A DNA stretch of 64,000 nucleotides from Paraburkholderia edwinii (GTDB lineage Bacteria > Pseudomonadota > Gammaproteobacteria > Burkholderiales > Burkholderiaceae), in contig NZ_CP080096.1 in the NCBI RefSeq assembly GCF_019428685.1, positions 1,798,001-1,862,000 on the forward strand. Direction: 5' to 3'. Below are positions 9,245-18,909 of this stretch, one piece after another (position 1 is the first letter of the stretch; each line of letters begins with the position of its first letter). The notes under the pieces are model-generated. The model was not told where the DNA came from, did not search any database, and saw only the letters and a list, made by a program, of their open reading frames with translations. The position numbers were made by a program, and so were the translations under genes.

Positions 9245-10972
9245 ATGAAGGCCAACAATAAAGCGAAACTCTCCATCGCGAGCCTGGCGATTGCCGGGCT
9301 CGTGTCTATTTCGGCGGGTTTTCTCGAAGCGACGCCGGTTTATGCAAAGGGGCCGGCACAGCAGGCCGTATTCGCTACGTCGGCGGTGTCAGTTGCCGAT
9401 CAATACGGCGCCGACGCCGCGCAACAGATCTTCAAGGAAGGCGGCAATGCGGTCGATGCCGCAGTCGCCATTGCATTCACGCTTGCGGTTACGTATCCCG
9501 AAGCCGGCAATATCGGCGGCGGCGGCTTTATGACGCTATATGTGAACGGAAAACCATACTTTATTGACTATCGCGAACGTGCGCCGCTTGCCGCGACACG
9601 CACGATGTATCTCGACGACAAGGGCGAGGTGATCAAGGGCAAGAGTCTGGTCGGTTACTACGCGGTCGGTGTGCCGGGCACGGTGGCCGGCATGTGGGAA
9701 GCGCAGCACCGCTTCGGCCGTCTGAAATGGAAGCAGGTGCTTGCGCCCGCGATCAAATATGCGCGCGACGGCTTTGTCGCCGACGAGCTGCTGGTGCAGC
9801 GACGCGATAGTGCCGCTAAAGAATTCGAAGGCAAGACGAACTTCGATACGTACTTCGGCAGTATGAAAGTGGGCGAGACGTTTAAACAACCCGATCTTGC
9901 CGCGGTGCTCACGCGCATCTCGAACAATGGCGCCAAAGAGTTCTACAACGGCAAGACCGCGGATCTGATCGCGGCGTCGATGCGCGGGCATGGGCTCATC
10001 ACGAAGCGCGACCTGCACGATTACCGGGCCGTGTGGCGCCAACCGGTCGAGGCCAAATGGAACGGCTATGAAATCATCACGGCGCCGCCTCCGAGTTCGG
10101 GGGGTGTCGGCCTCGTGCAACTGCTCAAGATGAAGGCGGACCTCAAACAGGATTTCAACGGTGTCGACCTCAATTCGGCGCAATACATCCATTTGCTCGC
10201 GGAGATCGAAAAGCGCGTCTTTGCAGACCGCGCGCAATATCTCGGCGATCCGGATTTCTACAAAGTGCCCGTTGCGCAGCTGACCGACGATGCCTATCTC
10301 GCGAAGCGCGCGGCCGAAGTGAACCCGAATGCGCCATCCGATACGAAGAGCGTGGTCGCGGGGCTCGGCACGTCGATGCCTGAAAAAGCGGAGACGACGC
10401 ACTTTTCGGTGGTCGACAAGTGGGGCAACGCGGTATCGAACACGTATACGCTCAATGGCTATTTTGGTTCGGGCGTGATCGCGCAAGGCACGGGCATCCT
10501 GCTCAACGACGAAATGGACGACTTCGCAGCGAAGCCGGGCGTGCCGAATATGTTTGGTGTGGTCGGCAGCGACGCGAATTCGATCGAACCGAACAAGCGC
10601 CCGCTGTCGTCGATGACGCCGACCATTCTCACGAAGGACGGCAAGGTGTCGCTCGTGACCGGCACGCCGGGAGGCTCACGGATCTTCACAACGATTTTCC
10701 AGGTGATCACCAACGTGTACGATTTCAACATGCCGTTGAAGGACGCCGTAGCCGCAATGCGTTTCCATCATCAACTGCTGCCGCCGAATACGATTTTCTG
10801 GGAACCGTATGCGCCGATCGACGGCGAGCTTGCGAAGCAGGTCGAAGCAAAGGGCTATGTGCTGAAAGCGCAGAACTTCAACGGCGACGTGCAGGCAATC
10901 AAGATCAACGGCGATACGCCGGTACCGATATCGGACCCGCGCGGACGCGGTGTGGCGCGCGTGTTCCAGTAG
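9245..10972 (+). CDS. ggt: Gamma-glutamyltransferase (periplasmic)
   Basis: A 575-residue N-terminal-nucleophile hydrolase. An export signal covers about residues 1-34 (hydrophobic stretch LSIASLAIAGLVSISAG, cleavage near VYA-KG). The self-processing site and nucleophile is Thr385 in KAETTHFSVVD, and the family motifs GNAVDAAVA and EAGNIGGGGF are present. GGAGG precedes the chosen ATG. The enzyme cleaves or transfers gamma-glutamyl groups such as that of glutathione. It is separated from doeD by a hairpin and 95 bp, so it is probably its own unit and not part of ectoine use. Confidence 0.93.
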   Translation: MKANNKAKLSIASLAIAGLVSISAGFLEATPVYAKGPAQQAVFATSAVSVADQYGADAAQQIFKEGGNAVDAAVAIAFTLAVTYPEAGNIGGGGFMTLYVNGKPYFIDYRERAPLAATRTMYLDDKGEVIKGKSLVGYYAVGVPGTVAGMWEAQHRFGRLKWKQVLAPAIKYARDGFVADELLVQRRDSAAKEFEGKTNFDTYFGSMKVGETFKQPDLAAVLTRISNNGAKEFYNGKTADLIAASMRGHGLITKRDLHDYRAVWRQPVEAKWNGYEIITAPPPSSGGVGLVQLLKMKADLKQDFNGVDLNSAQYIHLLAEIEKRVFADRAQYLGDPDFYKVPVAQLTDDAYLAKRAAEVNPNAPSDTKSVVAGLGTSMPEKAETTHFSVVDKWGNAVSNTYTLNGYFGSGVIAQGTGILLNDEMDDFAAKPGVPNMFGVVGSDANSIEPNKRPLSSMTPTILTKDGKVSLVTGTPGGSRIFTTIFQVITNVYDFNMPLKDAVAAMRFHHQLLPPNTIFWEPYAPIDGELAKQVEAKGYVLKAQNFNGDVQAIKINGDTPVPISDPRGRGVARVFQ

Positions 10973-10993
10973 GAGGCTGCATGGAGGAGCGCG

Positions 10994-11395
10994 ATGTCCG
11001 GGAGCCCGAAAAAACGCACGCCGGCCGCTGAGCAGCAGGCGCCGCGCATCGAATCGATCAATGCCGTCACGCTCGGCACGCGCGATATGGCGCGCGCCGT
11101 GCAGTTCTACGCCGCGCTCGGCTTTCCATTCGCCTATGGCGGTCCCGATGCGGACTTTACGTCATACGGGTTCGGCGGCTCGCATCTGAACCTCATTGCG
11201 GAAACGCATGGGCCGATCAACTGGTGGGGGCGCGTAGTGATCCACGTATCGGATGTCGACGCGCTCTATCAGCGCGCGCTCGAGGCGGGTCTTTCGCCTG
11301 AAAGTGCGCCCGCCGACGCGACCTGGGGCGAGCGCTATTTTCATATTCGCGACCCGGATGGCCACCAGCTGAGCTTCGCAAAGAGGCTGCGCTAA
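10994..11395 (+). CDS. VOC-family (glyoxalase/dioxygenase fold) protein
   Basis: A 133-residue single-unit vicinal-oxygen-chelate protein: TLGTRDMARAVQFYAALGF starts the first beta-alpha-beta-beta-beta module and YFHIRDPDGHQLSFA ends the second. It follows ggt by 21 bp, with GGAGG close before the start, so it may be co-transcribed. These small VOC proteins include glyoxalases, isomerases and resistance proteins; substrate and metal cannot be assigned from sequence. Confidence 0.8.
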   Translation: MSGSPKKRTPAAEQQAPRIESINAVTLGTRDMARAVQFYAALGFPFAYGGPDADFTSYGFGGSHLNLIAETHGPINWWGRVVIHVSDVDALYQRALEAGLSPESAPADATWGERYFHIRDPDGHQLSFAKRLR

Positions 11396-11517
11396 ACTCT
11401 ACGAGCGCCCCTTCGATTACATTGCGCTGTCAGGTAACAAAGTTGACATTTGGCGCTTCGATAATCGATCTTTCGGCGTTGCTATTCGAGTGCAACGCGC
11501 AACCGTGGAGAAACGCG

Positions 11518-12441
11518 ATGAACGACGACCGGGACAATGACCCGACGACGCTGGCCGCACGGCAACGGCGTTTCGAAGAAGACCTCATCGATGCGTACGA
11601 CGAGGAACTGGAGATGGAAGTCGACGACCGCATCCTCGACGGTGAGGGAGCGATATCCGACGAAGCGCGCGCATTGCGCAAGACCTATTTCCGCGAACTG
11701 TTCCGGTTGCAGGGTGAACTGGTCAAGCTGCAGGACTGGATCGTGCAGACCGGCCATCGTGTGGTCGTGATTTTCGAAGGACGCGACGCGGCGGGCAAGG
11801 GCGGCGCGATCAAGCGCATCACGCAGCGGCTCAACCCGCGTGTGTGCCGCGTCGCCGCGCTGCCGGCGCCGAGCAACCGCGAACGCACGCAGTGGTATTT
11901 CCAGCGCTATGTAAGTCACCTGCCGGCGGGCGGCGAAATGGTGCTGTTCGACCGCAGCTGGTACAACCGCGCGGGCGTCGAGCGTGTAATGGGCTTTTGC
12001 AACGACGCGGAGTACGAAGAATTTTTCCGTTCGGTGCCCGAGTTCGAAAAAATGCTCGTGCGTAGCGGCATCCAGATCCTCAAGTACTGGTTTTCGATTA
12101 CCGACGAAGAACAGGAAATCCGCTTTCAGGCGCGCATTCAGGATCCGCTCAAGCAGTGGAAGCTAAGCCCGATGGACCTCGAAAGCCGTCGCCGCTGGGA
12201 AGCGTATACGCAGGCGAAAGAGGTGATGCTGCAGCGTTCGCATATTGCCGAGGCGCCGTGGTGGGTCGTGCAGGCCGTCGACAAGAAGCGCGCGCGCCTG
12301 AACTGCATTCACCATCTGTTGAGCCAGGTGCCGTATAAGGAAGTCGAGCACTCGAGCATCACGCTGCCCGAGCGCGTGCATCATCCCGACTATATCCGGC
12401 AGCCGGTGGCGGCCAATATGATCGTGCCTGAGCTGTATTGA
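11518..12441 (+). CDS. ppk2: Polyphosphate kinase 2 (PPK2 family)
   Basis: A 307-residue PPK2. The Walker A loop is in FEGRDAAGKGGAIKRIT, the lid and Walker B part is in VLFDRSWYNRAGVERVMGF, and the family stretch ALPAPSNRERTQWYFQRY is intact. The enzyme transfers phosphate between polyphosphate and (d)NDP or NMP in the cytoplasm. The ATG at 11518, with GGAG ahead of it, is preferred over an upstream in-frame start that would add 32 untypical residues. It converges with a phosphate transporter gene across a shared terminator, a sensible pairing for phosphate storage. The PPK2 subclass is not decided here. Confidence 0.93.
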   Translation: MNDDRDNDPTTLAARQRRFEEDLIDAYDEELEMEVDDRILDGEGAISDEARALRKTYFRELFRLQGELVKLQDWIVQTGHRVVVIFEGRDAAGKGGAIKRITQRLNPRVCRVAALPAPSNRERTQWYFQRYVSHLPAGGEMVLFDRSWYNRAGVERVMGFCNDAEYEEFFRSVPEFEKMLVRSGIQILKYWFSITDEEQEIRFQARIQDPLKQWKLSPMDLESRRRWEAYTQAKEVMLQRSHIAEAPWWVVQAVDKKRARLNCIHHLLSQVPYKEVEHSSITLPERVHHPDYIRQPVAANMIVPELY

Positions 12442-12513
12442 TGCGGTATTGACGCTGGAACGAGCGGATGCGGTTGCCCGGAAACGGGCCGCACGCTAAA
12501 GACGACGCTAAAG

Positions 12514-12550
12514 AAAAACGCGGCAGAATTTTTGACTCTACCGCGTTTTT
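12514..12550. terminator. Bidirectional rho-independent terminator between ppk2 and pit
   Basis: AAAAACGCGG (12514-12523) pairs perfectly with CCGCGTTTTT (12541-12550), with a 17-base loop. The A-tract on one side and T-tract on the other allow it to stop transcription from both convergent genes. Confidence 0.85.
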
Positions 12551-12580
12551 ATTGCTTGAGCGTTAGTGAAACGCCGCCTG

Positions 12581-14167
12581 TCAGAAAATATTGCGGAACA
12601 GCCAGTAGAGGCCAGCCGACAGGGCGATCGAGGCAGGCAGCGTCAGCACCCATGCGAGGATCAGGCTGCGCACCGTGCCCCATTGCAGGCCCGAGCCGTT
12701 CGCCGCCATCGTGCCGGCCACGCCAGACGACAGCACGTGCGTCGTCGATACCGGCAGGCCGTAGGCGTCCGCGGCGCCGATCGTCAGCATCGCGACCAGT
12801 TCGGCCGATGCGCCCTGGCCGTAGGTCAGATGCTGCTTGCCGATCTTTTCGCCGACCGTCACGACAATGCGCTTCCAGCCGACCATCGTGCCCAGCCCGA
12901 GTGCGATCGCGACCGCCACTTTCACCCACGTCGGAATGAACTTCGTCGCGCTGTCGATCTGCTTCTTGAAGTTATCGATTGCCTTGGCGTCGTTCGCGGA
13001 AAACGCGGGCGTCTTCGCCTTTTCCATCAGACGGATCGCTTCGGACGCGATATACATGTCGTTACGCACGTTGTTGACGTTGTCCTGCGGCACATCGGCC
13101 AGCGAGCCGGACGAGCCGACCTGCTGGCCGATGCGTTCAGCCAGCTGCTGCAGCGCGGGCAACGTGGTCGCTTGCAGCTGGTGCGTCTGCACATAGCGCT
13201 CGACGTCGCCGCGCGGCGCAACCGAAGGCGGCGCACCGTTCGTGTAGTTGCCGAGCGCGGCGGCGGCCTGCTGCGAGACCGCGAGGAAGGTCTGCGTCTG
13301 CGCGGGCGTGACGGCCTTGTTCAGCGCATAGGCGGTCGGCACGGTGCCGATCAGGATCAGCATGATGAGGCCCATGCCTTTCTGACCGTCGTTCGAGCCG
13401 TGCGCGAACGACACGCCGGTACAGGTGAGGATCAGCAGGGAGCGAATCCAGAATGGCGGCGGTTCGTTGCCGGCCGGCTCCTTATAGAGCGCCGGCACGC
13501 GAACCACTGCTTTGAGCACGAGCAGCAGCAAGCCCGACAGCAGGAAGCCGACGATCGGCGAAACCAGCAGCGACTTGCCGACGCCGAGCGCCTGGTTCCA
13601 GTCGACACCGCTTGTGCCCGATGCGCCGTGCAGAAGCTGGTTCATCAGGCCCACGCCGATGATCGAACCCACCAGCGTGTGCGAGCTCGACGACGGCAAG
13701 CCGAGGTACCACGTGCCGAGGTTCCAGATGATCGCGGCGATCAGCAGCGCGAACACCATCGCGAAGCCGGCGCTGCTGCCGACCTGCAGAATCAGCTCGA
13801 CGGGCAGCAACTGTAGGATGCCGAACGCGACCGCGCCGGTGGAAGTCAGGACACCGAGGAAGTTCCATGCGCCGGACCAGACCACTGCGATATTGGGCGA
13901 CAGCGAATGCGTATAGATGACGGTTGCCACTGCGTTCGCGGTGTCGTGAAAGCCGTTGACGAACTCGAAGCCAAGGGCGATCAGAAGCGCGATGCCAAGC
14001 AGCAGGTATGGCAGGAACGACGATTGCCGGACGGTCTGCAAATCGTCGATCAGATGCGTTGCGCAATAAATCGCGCCCGCGATGATGACAAGAAAAAAGA
14101 TGATGAGGCCGACACTGCGGCCTTTTCCGGCTGCTGAACCCGCTTGCGGGAAGGAAAGTTCCGGCAT
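12581..14167 (-). CDS. pit: PiT-family inorganic phosphate transporter
   Basis: A 528-residue inner-membrane protein with two PiT signature halves: GFHDTANAVATVIYT in the N-terminal half and a second block ending in YGLPVSTTHVLSSGVAGTM. A hydrophilic cytoplasmic loop (about residues 250-420) separates them. It is a proton- or cation-coupled low-affinity phosphate carrier. GAGAGG precedes the start. It is convergent with ppk2 and divergent from the diguanylate cyclase gene, so it is monocistronic as far as visible. Confidence 0.92.
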   Translation of the reverse strand: MPELSFPQAGSAAGKGRSVGLIIFFLVIIAGAIYCATHLIDDLQTVRQSSFLPYLLLGIALLIALGFEFVNGFHDTANAVATVIYTHSLSPNIAVVWSGAWNFLGVLTSTGAVAFGILQLLPVELILQVGSSAGFAMVFALLIAAIIWNLGTWYLGLPSSSSHTLVGSIIGVGLMNQLLHGASGTSGVDWNQALGVGKSLLVSPIVGFLLSGLLLLVLKAVVRVPALYKEPAGNEPPPFWIRSLLILTCTGVSFAHGSNDGQKGMGLIMLILIGTVPTAYALNKAVTPAQTQTFLAVSQQAAAALGNYTNGAPPSVAPRGDVERYVQTHQLQATTLPALQQLAERIGQQVGSSGSLADVPQDNVNNVRNDMYIASEAIRLMEKAKTPAFSANDAKAIDNFKKQIDSATKFIPTWVKVAVAIALGLGTMVGWKRIVVTVGEKIGKQHLTYGQGASAELVAMLTIGAADAYGLPVSTTHVLSSGVAGTMAANGSGLQWGTVRSLILAWVLTLPASIALSAGLYWLFRNIF

Positions 14168-14539
14168 GGCGTGTGCCTCTCAGGGTGGTCGCGTGAACCA
14201 TCGATGCTGAGTGGCGAGTGTGTCGACAGGATGACAAACCCATGACTGATTTGCCCCGTAAAAAGCTGATGAATAAGCGATTCAAAGGGCATTTAAAGCC
14301 GGACCAAAGCCCGGTTTAGCCGGAATGCCGATAGATCGGGTTTCAGCGATTTAACGCGGGATTGCAAAATCGAATTCGCGGGAATGGAAAAAGCTTCGTA
14401 TCGTGCGGCGCGGCATCGATAAACTGGTAGAATTTTTACCGTATTAAGCACGTCATGTTTACAGATTTATAGCGCTGCACCGTTGCGTGTGCATTTATTG
14501 GGTGTCCTTGAATCCCGTTGTTCTTTGCGCAGGTGCCAG
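14168..14539. other. Divergent intergenic region, pit / diguanylate cyclase
   Basis: This 372-bp region is AT-richer than its surroundings, especially from 14340 to 14480, and must hold the promoters of both neighbours. I cannot name a convincing hexamer pair or operator and see no small gene in it. Confidence 0.5.
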
Positions 14540-15715
14540 ATGGCGTCAGAAACGGATCGAACCACGGACCGAACGACGGACAAAGCAGCGGCGGATCAGG
14601 CGGCGGACAGTATGGCCGGCAAGGGCGCGCGCTTTGTCGAGCGCAACTATCGGTTACGCATTGTCGGGCTCGGCCTCGGTTTTCTGTGCGTCGGTTCGGT
14701 TCTTCTCGGCCAGCAGCGCGGCATCGCAATGTGGAGCCTCGCGGTATTTCACGGCATTGTCTGGCCGCATGTCGCGCGTCGGGCGGCGCTTGCATGCGTC
14801 GTTCCGTATCGCGGCGAGCGCCTTAACCTGATGATCGATTCGGTTTTCGGCGGTTTCTGGATTGTTGCAATGCAATTCAATGTGCTGCCGAGCGTCGTGA
14901 TTCTCGTCATGCTTAGCATGGACAATATCGCTGCGGACGGCGTGCGCTTCTTTGCGCGCGGCATTGCCGCGCATCTGGCCGGCGTCGCGATCGGCGCGGC
15001 CGTGCTGGGCCTCACGTTTACCCCGATGTCGACCATGGCGACCATCGTCGCAAGTCTGCCATTGCTGATCGTTTATCCGATCTCGCTTGGCTGGGCGATG
15101 TACCGGATGTCGCAAAAGCTTGCCGCGCGCACGCGCGAATTCGAGCATCTGAGTCGCACCGACGGGCTTACCCGGCTGTGGAACCGACGCCATTGGGAAG
15201 GCCAGCTCGCGCTCGAGTTCGAGCGCTGCCGTGCCAATGGCTATGCATCGTGCCTGTTGCTGATCGACCTCGATCACTTCAAGAAGATCAACGACACGCT
15301 CGGCCACCCGGCCGGCGATGCGGTGCTCGTCGCATTCGCCGGCATGCTGCGCAGCCATTTCCGCGCGGGCGACAGCATCGGCCGCTACGGCGGCGAGGAA
15401 TTCGGCGTGGTGTTGCCGGGCGCGACCTTGCGTGAGACACAGGCGATCGCAAAGGAATTGCTGCTGCGTGTGCGCGAGCAGGCGCGCGAGCCTGACGCAT
15501 TGTGTCCGTGCACGATCAGCGCGGGCATCGCGCAACTGACGGTCGATATGCCCGACTATCACACGTGGCTGCTTGAAGCGGACCGCAGCCTTTATCAGGC
15601 GAAGGCGCAAGGGCGCGACCGTATCGTTGTTGCCGGGGGCGCTGGTGCGGCCGGTGCCGCCGTGGCGGCTTCGGCGGCGGGTTTCGTCAACGTAAAGGCT
15701 GGCGTCAGGCCTTGA
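14540..15715 (+). CDS. MASE2-GGDEF diguanylate cyclase (AdrA/DgcC-like)
   Basis: A 391-residue inner-membrane protein. After a short hydrophilic tail rich in D-T-R repeats, residues about 35-190 form a MASE2-type membrane sensor. A GGDEF domain follows with active motif GGEEF (residues 284-288) and an RxxD inhibitory site (RAGD) five residues before it. It should make cyclic di-GMP from GTP and be product-inhibited. The start at 14540 has AGG-type spacing to the ATG; an upstream in-frame ATG at 14483 is possible. The C-terminal tail is alanine/glycine-rich. Its architecture is that of E. coli AdrA, which drives cellulose synthesis, but no cellulose gene is in the window. Confidence 0.88.
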   Translation: MASETDRTTDRTTDKAAADQAADSMAGKGARFVERNYRLRIVGLGLGFLCVGSVLLGQQRGIAMWSLAVFHGIVWPHVARRAALACVVPYRGERLNLMIDSVFGGFWIVAMQFNVLPSVVILVMLSMDNIAADGVRFFARGIAAHLAGVAIGAAVLGLTFTPMSTMATIVASLPLLIVYPISLGWAMYRMSQKLAARTREFEHLSRTDGLTRLWNRRHWEGQLALEFERCRANGYASCLLLIDLDHFKKINDTLGHPAGDAVLVAFAGMLRSHFRAGDSIGRYGGEEFGVVLPGATLRETQAIAKELLLRVREQAREPDALCPCTISAGIAQLTVDMPDYHTWLLEADRSLYQAKAQGRDRIVVAGGAGAAGAAVAASAAGFVNVKAGVRP

Positions 15716-15750
15716 CGTCTATCGCGGCTTTCTCGCTTGCAGCCTTAAGG

Positions 15751-16785
15751 CTAGGCAATGCCGCGCAGCGTGACCTGACACGTCGAGTCCTCTTCAAACG
15801 ATACGTCGTCCGGTTCTTCACGATACCGCCCGCGATTGGGCGGCACCGGTTCGACCGCATAGCCGCGCCGCTCCCACGCATCGAGTCCGCCCTTTACCGC
15901 ACGCACGCGCTTGAAACCCTTGTCGCGCATCTGCTGCGATAACGCACGCGCGGTTTCGTGATCGGGGCACACGCAGTACACGACCGTATTGCGTTCCACC
16001 TCGTCGACTTCTTCGAGCGAATTGGCTTCGACCGTCATCACGCGCGGCAACCGATACGGTTCCTGCTGCCGCACCGGTTCGGGGCGCGCATCGAGAATGA
16101 CGGGCGGCATGGACGGACGCAGCATCGCCTCGACGCGCTCGGGCGAGACAGGCGCCAGCGCAAGCGGCGGCTGAAGGCGCCAGCGCTGAATGAGGCGATA
16201 AAGCAGATAGAGCAGCGCAAGCGCGGCAAGCACATCGAGCGCGGTCCAGCCGTGCCTGCGCACTTCGACGATGAAGATCCTCAGATACCGTTCGAATAGC
16301 GCGCCGCCCAACAGCCAGAATGTGGCCCATGCGGTGACGCCGATCGCGTCCCATGCGAAGAAGATAAGGGGACGCACGCGTGTGGTGCCCATTAACGGCG
16401 GCGTGATGATGGCGAGCCCTGGAATGAACTTCGATACCGCGACGATACCGGGCCCGAAGCGAACGAAGAGGGCGCGTGCTTTTCTGACACGCTTTTCGAC
16501 TGTAACCGATAAACGTGCAAGACCGTGGATAAGCCGGCGGCCGAGTATGCGGCCGGCCGTGAACCAGACGCTATCGCCGATCATCGCGCCGAGCACTGCG
16601 GCCCCGAGCACGTGCCAGAACGACAGCCGATGGTCGACGATCGCGACGCCGGCGAACAATAGCAGCGGCACAGCGGGAATCGGTACGCCGAGCCGCGCGA
16701 TCAGCACATTGATGAATACCAGCGCGCTGCCCCATGTCGCGACTGCCGCAGCCGGAAACTCGATCACGTGTAGGTCTCCTTGCAT
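15751..16785 (-). CDS. DedA-family membrane protein fused to a rhodanese domain
   Basis: A 344-residue fusion. Residues about 1-205 are a DedA/SNARE-associated (VTT) membrane domain, including FVRFGPGIVAVSKFIPGLA. Residues about 235-325 are a rhodanese domain with the candidate catalytic loop VVYCVCPDHETARALS. DedA proteins are linked to undecaprenyl-phosphate and phospholipid flipping; the rhodanese domain could carry a sulfane-sulfur or thiol function on the cytoplasmic side. Its stop is 35 bp from the end of the convergent cyclase gene, and a second DedA fusion lies 114 bp upstream on the same strand. Confidence 0.87.
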   Translation of the reverse strand: MQGDLHVIEFPAAAVATWGSALVFINVLIARLGVPIPAVPLLLFAGVAIVDHRLSFWHVLGAAVLGAMIGDSVWFTAGRILGRRLIHGLARLSVTVEKRVRKARALFVRFGPGIVAVSKFIPGLAIITPPLMGTTRVRPLIFFAWDAIGVTAWATFWLLGGALFERYLRIFIVEVRRHGWTALDVLAALALLYLLYRLIQRWRLQPPLALAPVSPERVEAMLRPSMPPVILDARPEPVRQQEPYRLPRVMTVEANSLEEVDEVERNTVVYCVCPDHETARALSQQMRDKGFKRVRAVKGGLDAWERRGYAVEPVPPNRGRYREEPDDVSFEEDSTCQVTLRGIA

Positions 16786-16899
16786 GGCGCCGCGGGTTCA
16801 GGCCAAAGTCGAGCTATAAGCGGGCGGCGGCCGCTCCGGTCCCGAGCATTGTTGCATGGTTGAAAGTCGCGCGCAGCATGGGGCTTACGCTTGCGACGC

Positions 16900-18909
16900 T
16901 CAATGTGCAATCAGCGTGACCGGCACGCCTTTACAACCGACGCCATGCGACATTTCGAATGCCTGCCATTCCGATCGGCCCTGTTCGGAAATCATCGGAT
17001 CGACTTGCCGGTCGGTGCGCAATACATTGAACGGCCAGGACGGGCGCGCCAGCCGCTCATGGACCAGCGAGCCGAGCCAGATCGGTGTCGCGGCGGCGCC
17101 TGCCTTGCGCTGCACCGCGTAACCGGTTGGCCAGAAGCGCAGCACGTCGCGCTCGTCGCGGCGCTCGCGCTGGCGCGCGAAAATCAGCGTGGACGGTTCG
17201 CCGTCGTTGAGCTTCGGCAGTACGGGCAGGTCCATCGCGGGCACATTCGGCGAGATCAGCGAAAAGAGGCTGTGCGCGGAGACGCGCGTGCCGGGCACCC
17301 AGCCGCGGCTACCGAGTTGCGCTTCGATCTGGCCGGCATCGGCGGTCCATTGCACCGTGATCGGCTCGCGGTGATCGCCCTTCAGGTCAGACCGATAGCA
17401 CGGGAAAGTCTTCCATAGCGAATCGGTCCATTGCGCCTCGCTGACGACGATCGGCGGGCGCGGCGTCATCGGTGGGATCGCGAGCGAGTCGGGGCGGAAC
17501 CGGTATTGCAGCACGACGCTTCCGCAAATGACGGCGAGCACGACAAGAGGCATCCAGGGGCGCTTCGGCGCAGCGTGAGGATTGCGCCAGACCGCGGTGA
17601 AAGCGATGATCGCCACCCAGACGGCGGCGAACGCGGCGCCGCCGACCGCGTCCGAGAATGCATAGCGTCCCGAGTACAGACCTGCAAATGCAATCGCGAC
17701 GAGGATGACGGTGCCGACTGTCGTTACGACGATCGCGCTGAATATGCCGACCCGGCGCGTGAGGATAAAGCCAAGAAAACCATAGACGATCACGCTCGCC
17801 GCGACGTGATTGCTTGGGAATGCGTAGGCGTAATCGCTGCCGCTCCACGGTGGCGCGCGATGCACGATCAACTGGATGCAGATAATGAGAATCTGCGAAA
17901 ACGCGACCGCGATAACCCAGTAGACGACGGTGCGCCAGCGGCGCTCGGCGACCATCCACAGCACGCCGGTTGCGATCAGCGCGGTTAAGGTGGGCACTGT
18001 GCCGAGCGCGGTGAAACGTGTCAGCACATCGGCGAACCACGGCGAGTGGATCGCGCGCATGAAGCGATAGACCGACGCATCTGTTTGTACAAGCGGATTG
18101 CCGTGCACGACATCCTGCAGCACGCCGAAGAAAATGCCCGCGCCGAGCAGCACGATGATCGAGATCGCAACGACGAGCACGACGCTGTGCTGCTGCGACG
18201 GATCGACGATGCGAAGCACGAAGCGGCCGGCGGCGCGCCGGCGATGCAAGCGCGCCCATAGCACGACGCTGCGCTGTGAGGTGACCGACCAGGCGCGTGC
18301 ATGCGAAAGCGTGAAGCGTGCGGCGACGTAGATGAGCCACACGGCGCCGACGACGATGGCAAGTGCGGCCACGAGCCGGAACGACACGTCGCCGGCCAGC
18401 TGGATCGACGCGCCGAATACGACGCCGGGCAAGATATGCGCGGGCGCCCACAGCGCTGCGGACAGCACGTTCATCGCATAGAAGCGGCCGGGCGGCATTT
18501 GCAGCATGCCGGCGACGACCGGCACGACCGCGCGCAACGGCCCGACGAAGCGGGCGAACAGAACCGACTTTGCGCCGTGCTTTTCGAAGTACTGATGGCC
18601 GCGTTCAAGCAGTTTCGGATGGGTGCGAAACGGCCATGCGCCGGCGATTTCGTTCCGGTAGCGATGGCCGAACCAGTAGCTGATGCCGTCGCCCGCGATG
18701 GCGCCGACCACCGCGATGGCGAGCAGCCAGCCAAGATTGAGCGTGCCGGTGCCGACCAGCGCGCCCGCCATGAACAGCGCCGTGCTGCCGGGCACGAACG
18801 TGCCGATAAAGGCAACCGCTTCGAGAAAGGCGGCAAGGAAGACGACGGCCAACGTCCATCCAGAGTGCCCCGCTAGCAGGTGCAGTAACTGGACGTACGC
18901 ATGCTCCAT
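16900..18909 (-). CDS. DedA-PAP2-LssY fusion membrane protein
   Basis: A 669-residue, three-part envelope protein. A DedA domain (about 1-200) contains YFEKHGAKSVLFARFVGPLRAVVPVVAG. A PAP2 lipid-phosphatase-like membrane domain covers about 225-430, with the PSNHVAAS motif. A soluble LssY-type C-terminal domain covers about 450-669. GGGAGA precedes the ATG at 18909; the frame continues upstream for 82 codons without a ribosome site. The PAP2 catalytic motifs look altered: the position of the C3 histidine reads Tyr (YSGRYAFSD) and the C1 lysine is not evident, so phosphatase activity is doubtful. Likely role: lipid-carrier or lipid turnover, by inference. Confidence 0.85.
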   Translation of the reverse strand: MEHAYVQLLHLLAGHSGWTLAVVFLAAFLEAVAFIGTFVPGSTALFMAGALVGTGTLNLGWLLAIAVVGAIAGDGISYWFGHRYRNEIAGAWPFRTHPKLLERGHQYFEKHGAKSVLFARFVGPLRAVVPVVAGMLQMPPGRFYAMNVLSAALWAPAHILPGVVFGASIQLAGDVSFRLVAALAIVVGAVWLIYVAARFTLSHARAWSVTSQRSVVLWARLHRRRAAGRFVLRIVDPSQQHSVVLVVAISIIVLLGAGIFFGVLQDVVHGNPLVQTDASVYRFMRAIHSPWFADVLTRFTALGTVPTLTALIATGVLWMVAERRWRTVVYWVIAVAFSQILIICIQLIVHRAPPWSGSDYAYAFPSNHVAASVIVYGFLGFILTRRVGIFSAIVVTTVGTVILVAIAFAGLYSGRYAFSDAVGGAAFAAVWVAIIAFTAVWRNPHAAPKRPWMPLVVLAVICGSVVLQYRFRPDSLAIPPMTPRPPIVVSEAQWTDSLWKTFPCYRSDLKGDHREPITVQWTADAGQIEAQLGSRGWVPGTRVSAHSLFSLISPNVPAMDLPVLPKLNDGEPSTLIFARQRERRDERDVLRFWPTGYAVQRKAGAAATPIWLGSLVHERLARPSWPFNVLRTDRQVDPMISEQGRSEWQAFEMSHGVGCKGVPVTLIAH

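Noticed and set aside
12566..13816. 416-codon open frame on the + strand
   Set aside because: It is antisense to the PiT transporter gene, which has all family motifs. The translation is Arg/His/Asp-rich, typical of a GC-rich shadow frame.
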